Shown here: positions 6,648 through 10,584 of the stretch, in pieces
Layout: the number at the start of each line of letters is the position of its first letter
Position numbering within the stretch: position 1 is the first letter of the stretch
Source of the DNA: CAYFJV01 sp964460605
GTDB lineage: Archaea > Nanobdellota > Nanobdellia > Woesearchaeales > GW2011-AR9
NCBI GenBank assembly: GCA_964460605.1
Contig: CAYWPT010000025.1
Location: forward strand, 1-10,584
DNA: 10,584 nucleotides
Reading direction: 5' to 3'
Program-made: the position numbers and the translations under genes
The notes under the pieces: generated by a model
What the model was told of the DNA's origin: nothing
Databases searched by the model: none
What the model saw: only the letters and a program-made list of their open reading frames with translations

Positions 6648-6800
6648 GAATTACTAAGAAAAAAGTTGGATCAGCAGAGCAGCCGAAGCTGCCCGGAGCT
6701 GTCCAGGGAGAGGTTAGAGGTGCCAGAAATAAAGCTATGAACTTTATTTCTGAACATAAATCGGTTTTACCCAATTTATTGTGTTCTGTGGCCAGAACTA
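6645..6800 (-). ncRNA. GC-rich, multi-hairpin RNA or structured 3' tail (unknown)
   Basis: Reading the minus strand 5' to 3': GTTCTG/CAGAAC with a GCCA loop (6798-6783); ATAAAT/ATTTAT around a GG..CC inner stem; CAGAAATAAAG/CTTTATTTCTG, a perfect 11-bp stem with a 7-base loop (6752-6724); CC-GGA/TCC-GG with a bulged base (about 6708-6692); and GCAGC-TTCG-GCTGC (6692-6679), a cUUCGg tetraloop. A T6 run follows at 6664-6659. Bases 6670-6720 are far richer in GC than the surroundings, as expected of a structural RNA in an AT-rich genome. The tetraloop and T-run favour the minus strand, where it would directly follow the small-ORF pair. I do not find the conserved cores of RNase P or SRP RNA. Confidence 0.4.
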
Positions 6801-6926
6801 TAAAGTAGCAAGCGGTGCTCGCCTGTGAATAAAATCATCTAAATCTGTTTGTGCATGATTCAAATAGGTTTCTTCATTCTCATACTTGTGCATTAAATAC
6901 AAAATTCTCTCTTTTACATTCATCAT
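6798..6926 (-). CDS. Small ORF 2, 42 residues, unknown function
   Basis: ATG at 6926-6924 overlaps the TGA of the preceding small ORF as ATGA, the classic arrangement for translational coupling; a second ATG follows at once. It stops at a TAG (6800-6798) that overlaps the first hairpin of the structured region. The product (MMNVKERILYL...FIHRRAPLATL) is polar and helix-prone in its first 30 residues, with no signal peptide, membrane segment or cysteine. I recognise no family. It could be one subunit of a two-peptide system or a decayed gene. Confidence 0.4.
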   Translation of the reverse strand: MMNVKERILYLMHKYENEETYLNHAQTDLDDFIHRRAPLATL

Positions 6927-7054
6927 CTTATCCACGCTCCACTCATTTGATAATCGAAAACATCATCTTGTTGCCTTTCAATTGTTTTCTTTGTTAATTC
7001 TCTGATTTGTTGTTGAAATAATCTTTTTATGGTTTTATTTGACATATCTACCAT
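6923..7054 (-). CDS. Small ORF 1, 43 residues, unknown function, strong SD
   Basis: ATG at 7054-7052, preceded by GAGGTGAT (7066-7059) at ideal spacing, the best SD match in the window; most other genes here appear leaderless. The product (MVDMSNKTIKRLFQQQ...) is charged (8 K/R, 6 D/E), rich in Q, probably one long amphipathic helix, and ends YQMSGAWIR. No family is recognised. An antitoxin-like or nucleic-acid-binding role is possible but unsupported. It is downstream of a structured leader and overlaps small ORF 2 by 4 bases. Confidence 0.5.
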   Translation of the reverse strand: MVDMSNKTIKRLFQQQIRELTKKTIERQQDDVFDYQMSGAWIR

Positions 7055-7150
7055 GTAAATCACCTCTTTTTTGTAACAAAAAAGTGGTTCAACAATCTTT
7101 GATTGTTCGCCACCTCGATTTAAAGATGGTTATTAACCACCACTTGTTAT
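7055..7150 (-). promoter_or_regulatory. Structured 5' leader with SD-sequestering hairpin
   Basis: Hairpin A (7113-7084): GTGG/CCAC outer stem, small internal loop, then AACAATC/GATTGTT (7107-7091) with an AAA loop. Hairpin B (7088-7062): ACCAC-TTTTTT-G pairs with C-AAAAAA-GAGGT around a TTA loop, broken only by one A-A mismatch, and buries the SD of small ORF 1. The CCAC of hairpin A is part of the ACCAC of hairpin B, so the two structures are mutually exclusive. That layout resembles a translational riboswitch or other RNA switch. A TGGTTATTAACCA palindrome (7127-7139) lies near the start. The ligand or signal is unknown. Confidence 0.5.
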
Positions 7151-7170
7151 GAGAATATTGTGGAGCCAGT

Positions 7171-7181
7171 CCTTTATATAG
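7171..7181 (-). promoter_or_regulatory. Strong TATA box for the small-ORF operon
   Basis: CTATATAAAGG on the minus strand is the closest match to the archaeal TATA consensus in the window. Transcription would start near 7150, giving a leader of about 95 bases before the ATG at 7054, unlike the leaderless genes around it. Confidence 0.6.
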
Positions 7182-7310
7182 TTCATTCAGACTTGTCCAG
7201 TGACCAGTGCTTTTTATACTAAGTCTTAATTTGTAGAAAATTTAAGGAAATAAAGGATTAAAACAACTGGTCAAAATAAATATAAATAGAAAAGTAGTTA
7301 AGAAAGATTT
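7182..7310. other. Gene-free spacer with operator-like CCAGT repeats
   Basis: No coding sequence is supported. CCAGTGACCAGTG (7197-7209) is a direct repeat just upstream of the small-ORF TATA box, a further CCAGT (7166-7170) lies just inside it, and ACTGGTCA (7266-7273) inverts TGACCAGT (7201-7208). These could be sites for a repressor or activator. The rest is A/T-rich. An AAATATAAATAG run (about 7278-7289) looks like a plus-strand TATA box, but no gene follows it. Confidence 0.3.
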
Positions 7311-7341
7311 ATGCAAAATAAAGCAAGGACTTTATTTGCAT
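7311..7341 (-). terminator. Long hairpin downstream of S8e
   Basis: ATGCAAAATAAAG (7311-7323) pairs with CTTTATTTGCAT (7330-7341) apart from one bulged A, around a 6-base loop. It may act as a second terminator or an RNA-stabilising end for the S8e transcript. Its core closely resembles the 6724-6752 hairpin. Confidence 0.4.
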
Positions 7342-7352
7342 GCTAAATAAGA

Positions 7353-7375
7353 AAAAATGCTTTTCATGCATTTTT
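7353..7375 (-). terminator. Terminator hairpin of the S8e gene
   Basis: AAAAATGC (7353-7360) and GCATTTTT (7368-7375) form a perfect 8-bp stem with a 7-base loop directly after the S8e stop. On the minus strand the second arm reads into T6, which fits termination. Confidence 0.6.
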
Positions 7376-7376
7376 A

Positions 7377-7754
7377 TCATTCAACTAAAACGCCATTGAT
7401 TACAGATTCTTGACCAGGTCTTGAAGTAATTCTTACTTTACCTAAGTCAGTTTCTACGATAGCTCCTTTAGTTAAGATGTTACGTCTAACTAAGTTTGGA
7501 TTAGCTTTGTTTTCAATTACGTTTTTGATAGCTACTTTCTTAATTTTGCCTTTTTTATCAGCAACATTTACTTCGTTTCCTGATAATAAAAGAACTTTTT
7601 TGTTTCCACCGATGGTTCTGATAACTTTGTTCTTTTTTTCAGCTAATTTAGTATAAGTAGCAGCTCTCACTAGTTCGAATTTACGTTTAGCTCTAGATGC
7701 AACATAACGCCCACCTGAAAGCTTTCTTTTACTTCTAAATTGTGTTCTTGCCAT
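7377..7754 (-). CDS. rps8e: Small ribosomal subunit protein S8e
   Basis: 125 residues, the usual archaeal length. It is a structural protein of the 30S subunit, found in archaea and eukaryotes but not bacteria, and is the best taxonomic marker in the window. The basic N-terminus (ARTQFRSKRKLSGGRY), the RTIGGNKKVLLL segment (about 46-57) and the C-terminal ITKGAIVETDLGKVRITSRPGQ pattern (here with ILTKGA) are characteristic. It starts at ATG 7754 and stops at TGA. A TATA-like box lies about 30 bases upstream, and a terminator hairpin follows at once, so it seems monocistronic. Confidence 0.97.
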   Translation of the reverse strand: MARTQFRSKRKLSGGRYVASRAKRKFELVRAATYTKLAEKKNKVIRTIGGNKKVLLLSGNEVNVADKKGKIKKVAIKNVIENKANPNLVRRNILTKGAIVETDLGKVRITSRPGQESVINGVLVE

Positions 7755-7778
7755 TATATAAGCTTGAGATTAGCCCCT

Positions 7779-7788
7779 CTTTTTAAAC
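7779..7788 (-). promoter_or_regulatory. TATA-like box for S8e
   Basis: On the minus strand GTTTAAAAAG is centred about 30 bases before the S8e ATG, in the 51-base gap after the lonB stop. It allows S8e to be transcribed separately from lonB with at most a few leader bases. Confidence 0.4.
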
Positions 7789-7805
7789 ATTTTGTATATT
7801 TAGAG

Positions 7806-9668
7806 CTATTTCTTCCCACAGATCAACTTCTTGAGCTTCATATTCCCTTTCCAGTCCATAGCATGCTCAAGCACATCTTCAAGAGTCTTTACAGGAATGA
7901 TAGTAATACCCTCTAAACGATCTTTTTTGATTACAATATCTTGTAAGTTAGAATGTGGTACAATGATTTGAGAAACACCACTATCAATAGCAGCTTCTAC
8001 TTTGTAAGATACGCCACCGACAGGTAGAACTTCTCCACGAACTGATAATGATCCAGTCATCGCAGTATCTTGACGTACAGGCACATTTTTTAGAGCTGAA
8101 ATAATAGACGTTGCTACAGCAATGGAAGCTGAATCTCCTTCTACTCCTTCATAGGTTTGTAAAAATTGTACATAAATATCACGAGTTTCTTTGATGTCTT
8201 CACCAAACAATTTCAAAATAATAGCTGAGACATTTTTGATAGCTTCTTTTGCAATCTCACCTAATTTTCCAGTAGCGATAATCTCTGGTTTTTTACCACC
8301 TAAAGTAACTGCTGATTCGATAGGTAACATAATCCCTGAATGTGAAGACCCTGAACCAATAACTGCTAATCCGTTTACTCTTCCAACGCGTGTTCCTTCA
8401 GTTACAATAACTTCATACTGTTTTTTTCTTTCAATATACTTGTCTGCTAATTGTTGTTCTAAAGGTCGAGCTAATTTCTTTGCAGCTAAGACATGTTCTC
8501 TAAGAACTAATTCTGCTTTATCTTCTTTAGCTAAATCACCTGCAGCACGCACTAAACCACCCAATTCACGTAAACGTACAGTCAGTTTGTTTTTTCTACT
8601 TGCTCTTCTTCGAGCTTCTTCAATAATTTCTTTGACAGCATCTAAAGAAAACTGTGGAATTTTTCCTTTTTCTCGTTTTACTTCTTGAGCTACAAAACGT
8701 GCGATTTTGAGACGATTCTCTTTAGAATCTTCCATTGTCTCATTCATATAAATTTCATAACCATATCCACGGATTCTACTTCTGAGTGCTGGATGCATTT
8801 TACTAATAGTGTCTAAATTACCTGCAGCTACAAGAACAAAATCACAAGGTACTGCCTCTGTTCTTACCATTGCACCTGAACTTCTCTCTGATTGTCCAGT
8901 GATAGGGAACTTTTTCTCTTGAATAGCTGATAATAATTCTTGTTGTGTACGTACATCTAAAGTAGCAATCTCATCAATGAAGAGTACTCCTTTGTTTGCT
9001 TTATGGATCATACCAGCCATAACTCTTTGGTTAGCTGGAGTGCCTAAACCTCCACTTTGTAATGGGTCGTGTAATACGTCTCCTAAGAGTGCACCTGCAT
9101 GTGCTCCAGTAGCATCAAAAAAGATAGATTTGTCTTTATTTCCATTATCTACAATTAATTTAGGTGGGATTACTTTTCCTCCACCAGAAGCTAAAGCTCT
9201 TGGTCCTAAATTCATCAATACAGAAAATGCTACTAAAAACATCATTCCACCAAGGAAAAATGCTGCGAACATAATATCTGAATTATAATGTGTTCTTGCC
9301 CACCAAGGAGCAATCATCACAATAATTGCAATAATAAATGATAAGAATCGTACATTTTTGAAAGCTTGTTTGTTATCAATTTGGGCTTCTTTTACCTTAG
9401 ATTTACCTTCACCTGACTTTACAGATCTAATTAAAGGTTCATTTTCATCTTCAGCATTAGCATAAGAGATAACATCCACTAAATCACTTTTTGATAATAA
9501 TTCTGAAAGTGCAATTCCAAGCATTGATTTACCTGTACCTGGTTCACCAATTAATAAGACATGTCTTCTTTGTAGTGCTGCTTTTTTGATAATATTCACA
9601 GCTTCTTCTTGCCCAATTACTTGGTCTACAACCTTTTTAGGTACTTTGATATCTTTTGTGGATTTCAT
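7806..9668 (-). CDS. lonB: Archaeal LonB membrane-anchored ATP-dependent protease
   Basis: 620 residues, typical of archaeal LonB. It degrades damaged or regulatory proteins at the inner face of the membrane as a hexameric AAA+ ring. Walker A is GEPGTGKS (41-48). Inserted between Walker A and B are two hydrophobic segments (about 108-124 and 132-152), the family's membrane anchor. Walker B is VLFIDE (228-233), and NPALRSRIRG-like MHPALRSRIRG provides the arginine-finger region. The C-terminal protease domain has EGDSAS with catalytic S513 and VSYK with K556; the 43-residue spacing equals that of the Ser-Lys dyad in E. coli Lon. AMTGSLSVRGEVLPVGG lies between them. All active-site motifs are intact. 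It has its own TATA-like sequence and ends in TAG. Confidence 0.97.
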   Translation of the reverse strand: MKSTKDIKVPKKVVDQVIGQEEAVNIIKKAALQRRHVLLIGEPGTGKSMLGIALSELLSKSDLVDVISYANAEDENEPLIRSVKSGEGKSKVKEAQIDNKQAFKNVRFLSFIIAIIVMIAPWWARTHYNSDIMFAAFFLGGMMFLVAFSVLMNLGPRALASGGGKVIPPKLIVDNGNKDKSIFFDATGAHAGALLGDVLHDPLQSGGLGTPANQRVMAGMIHKANKGVLFIDEIATLDVRTQQELLSAIQEKKFPITGQSERSSGAMVRTEAVPCDFVLVAAGNLDTISKMHPALRSRIRGYGYEIYMNETMEDSKENRLKIARFVAQEVKREKGKIPQFSLDAVKEIIEEARRRASRKNKLTVRLRELGGLVRAAGDLAKEDKAELVLREHVLAAKKLARPLEQQLADKYIERKKQYEVIVTEGTRVGRVNGLAVIGSGSSHSGIMLPIESAVTLGGKKPEIIATGKLGEIAKEAIKNVSAIILKLFGEDIKETRDIYVQFLQTYEGVEGDSASIAVATSIISALKNVPVRQDTAMTGSLSVRGEVLPVGGVSYKVEAAIDSGVSQIIVPHSNLQDIVIKKDRLEGITIIPVKTLEDVLEHAMDWKGNMKLKKLICGKK

Positions 9669-9685
9669 ATTATAAAGAATAGAAA

Positions 9686-9727
9686 CTTTTTAGGCTTAGG
9701 CTTCTTTAAAAACTTTCTGAAAGAAAG
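9686..9727 (-). promoter_or_regulatory. lonB promoter region overlapping the scpA terminator
   Basis: On the minus strand CTTTC/GAAAG (9727-9713) forms a short hairpin followed by TTTTT (9712-9708), a plausible end for scpA. The same T-run is part of GTTTTTAAAG, a possible TATA box about 39 bases before the lonB ATG (leader of about 13 bases). A second candidate, CCTAAAAAG (9694-9686), is about 22 bases from the ATG. I cannot tell which is used. Confidence 0.35.
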
Positions 9728-9745
9728 GGCTTTTAATAGTAAAAA

Positions 9746-10501
9746 TTATCCTTTATTTACTGCTTTTTTCTCCTTCTGCAATTTTACATAAATCTCAGCA
9801 AAGGGTTTTTCTTGAGAGATCTCAATTTTACGTTCATTCTCTAAATGAAGCATAGGGATGAAAGTGTAAGCTTTTTCTCTTTTCCCTGCTCGTGGAGGTA
9901 ATAATTTAGTAAAAGAAAGATCTTTTTCTTGTTTTTTAGCATAATAATTGATTTTATTATATAAATTAGTAATCAAATCAGTGATATCAATTTTTCTCTC
10001 AGGCATTACAAATTTTATTGGCTTTTGTTTTGCTAAAACTCTTCTTTTACTTTCCATAGCATGTTGTAGAGCGTGTACCAAATCATGAATAGATACCTTT
10101 CTATTCCTTGGCTGAGGATTTCTTGGAATGAGTGTATATTTTTTCTTTTTAGCGTGTGCAATCTCCATCTCTTCAGGGGTCATATCCTCCCAATCTTCTT
10201 CATCTAAATACTCTGCTTCTTCTTCCATTTCATTGAGTAATTTGTCTAAATTACCAATATCATGATCAATTAAGTGTGCAGATTTTATTTTTAATAGAAT
10301 AGCTGCTGCAAGAAAGACTTTCCCAGATATTCTCAGATCAGTTTCTCTCATATTTTTGACCATTTCAATGAACTTTTGGCTCAATTGAGTCAGATCAATA
10401 TCCCATGGATCCATGCCTTCTTTTTTTACTAAATCGTAAAGCATAGTACGCCAAGATACATCATCTTGTTCTAAAAGAATCTCATAAATCTTTTCTTGCA
10501 T
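9746..10501 (-). CDS. scpA: Segregation and condensation protein A (ScpA, kleisin)
   Basis: 251 residues, normal length. ScpA is the kleisin subunit that bridges the heads of the SMC dimer in chromosome condensation and segregation. The N-terminal domain shows GMDPWDIDLTQLSQKF (29-44) and RISGKVFLAAAILLKIKSAHLI (57-78), both family hallmarks. A strongly acidic linker follows (about 88-110), then a basic segment and a C-terminal winged-helix domain (about 207-241, AYTFIPMLHLENERKIEI...PFAEIYVKL) that would bind the SMC head. No ScpB or SMC gene is in the window. It starts at ATG 10501 with a TATA-like box 26 bases upstream and follows a tRNA gene in the same direction. Confidence 0.93.
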   Translation of the reverse strand: MQEKIYEILLEQDDVSWRTMLYDLVKKEGMDPWDIDLTQLSQKFIEMVKNMRETDLRISGKVFLAAAILLKIKSAHLIDHDIGNLDKLLNEMEEEAEYLDEEDWEDMTPEEMEIAHAKKKKYTLIPRNPQPRNRKVSIHDLVHALQHAMESKRRVLAKQKPIKFVMPERKIDITDLITNLYNKINYYAKKQEKDLSFTKLLPPRAGKREKAYTFIPMLHLENERKIEISQEKPFAEIYVKLQKEKKAVNKG

Positions 10502-10520
10502 GGGCTCTGAATACTATTTT

Positions 10521-10532
10521 TGCTTTATAATA
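10521..10532 (-). promoter_or_regulatory. TATA box for scpA
   Basis: CTATTATAAAGC on the minus strand is centred about 26 bases before the scpA ATG, which fits a leaderless transcript separate from the tRNA. Confidence 0.5.
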
Positions 10533-10551
10533 GTTTGGTTTTAATTAGAAA

Positions 10552-10584
10552 TGGTGGGCCTGCCCGGACTCGAACCGGGGATCA
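10552..10584 (-). tRNA. tRNA, 3' portion (isotype not determinable)
   Basis: The minus strand reads a T arm CCCGG-TTCGAGT-CCGGG (10579-10563; 5-bp stem, standard 7-base loop), then the acceptor 3' strand CAGGCCC (10562-10556), discriminator A (10555) and an encoded CCA (10554-10552). The anticodon arm and 5' half lie beyond the window. The 5' end should therefore begin GGGCCTG. This acceptor occurs in several archaeal isotypes (for example Lys or Ile), so no amino acid is assigned. The gene lies just upstream of scpA. Confidence 0.93.

Noticed and set aside
6738..6809. 23-codon plus-strand ORF beginning ATGAACTTT
   Set aside because: Starts inside the loop of a perfect hairpin, has no SD or suitable TATA, and lies in the structured region; probably chance.
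6645..6830. RNase P RNA or SRP RNA
   Set aside because: AAATCGGTTTTACCC on the plus strand faintly recalls the 3' core of RNase P RNA, but no GAGGAAAGTC-type partner is present; the SRP helix 8 core is also absent.
7311..7346. 11-codon plus-strand ORF 28 bases past a TATA-like run
   Set aside because: It coincides with the hairpin downstream of S8e and is too short to support as a gene.
8191..9288. Plus-strand open frames opposite lonB
   Set aside because: They are shadows of a strongly supported gene; their translations show no family motifs and no promoter or SD precedes them.
1..10584. CRISPR arrays, insertion sequences or integrase genes
   Set aside because: No regularly spaced repeats, transposase motifs or target-site duplications were seen.

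Overview
The window looks like chromosome from an AT-rich archaeon, most likely one of the small-genome DPANN lineages such as the Woesearchaeota/Pacearchaeota group. The archaeal signs are ribosomal protein S8e, a membrane-anchored LonB protease, an archaeal-style ScpA, and TATA boxes centred about 25-30 bases before most start codons, which suggests mostly leaderless mRNAs. The lineage within archaea is inference. Several genes have a bacterial flavour and may have been acquired: a long RelA/SpoT homologue, a type I (GapA-like) GAPDH and an M15-like peptidase.

Layout. 1-252 is the 3' end of a cysteine-rich secreted-type metallopeptidase. 354-2243 (+) is a five-domain RelA/SpoT homologue with an intact synthetase motif set but a degenerate HD hydrolase. 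It meets GAPDH (2240-3250, -) tail to tail with a 4-base overlap. Upstream of GAPDH is a 34-codon reading frame (3244-3348, -) whose first nine codons repeat the GAPDH N-terminus. A 70-base divergent promoter separates it from an NSUN-type RNA m5C methyltransferase (3419-4384, +), followed by an M29 aminopeptidase (4430-5476, +). Next, on the minus strand, come TsaC/YrdC (t6A synthesis, 5526-6095) and a HIT-family gene that appears broken (6137-6619).

6620-7376 is the least ordinary stretch. On the minus strand it holds a strong TATA box, a structured leader of about 95 bases whose last hairpin pairs with the Shine-Dalgarno (SD) sequence, two overlapping unknown small ORFs of 43 and 42 codons, and a GC-rich run of hairpins that includes a cUUCGg tetraloop and ends near a T6 run. 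It could be a regulated small-protein operon with a structured tail, or an operon next to a separate noncoding RNA. The rest is minus-strand housekeeping: S8e (7377-7754), LonB (7806-9668), ScpA (9746-10501) and the 3' end of a tRNA (10552-10584).

The housekeeping genes cover translation (S8e, tRNA, tRNA/rRNA m5C and t6A modification), proteolysis (LonB, aminopeptidase), chromosome structure (ScpA), central carbon metabolism (GAPDH) and alarmone signalling (RelA/SpoT homologue). Each has its own promoter-like sequence, so little of the window looks polycistronic apart from the small-ORF pair. I saw no insertion sequences, CRISPR arrays or transposase genes.
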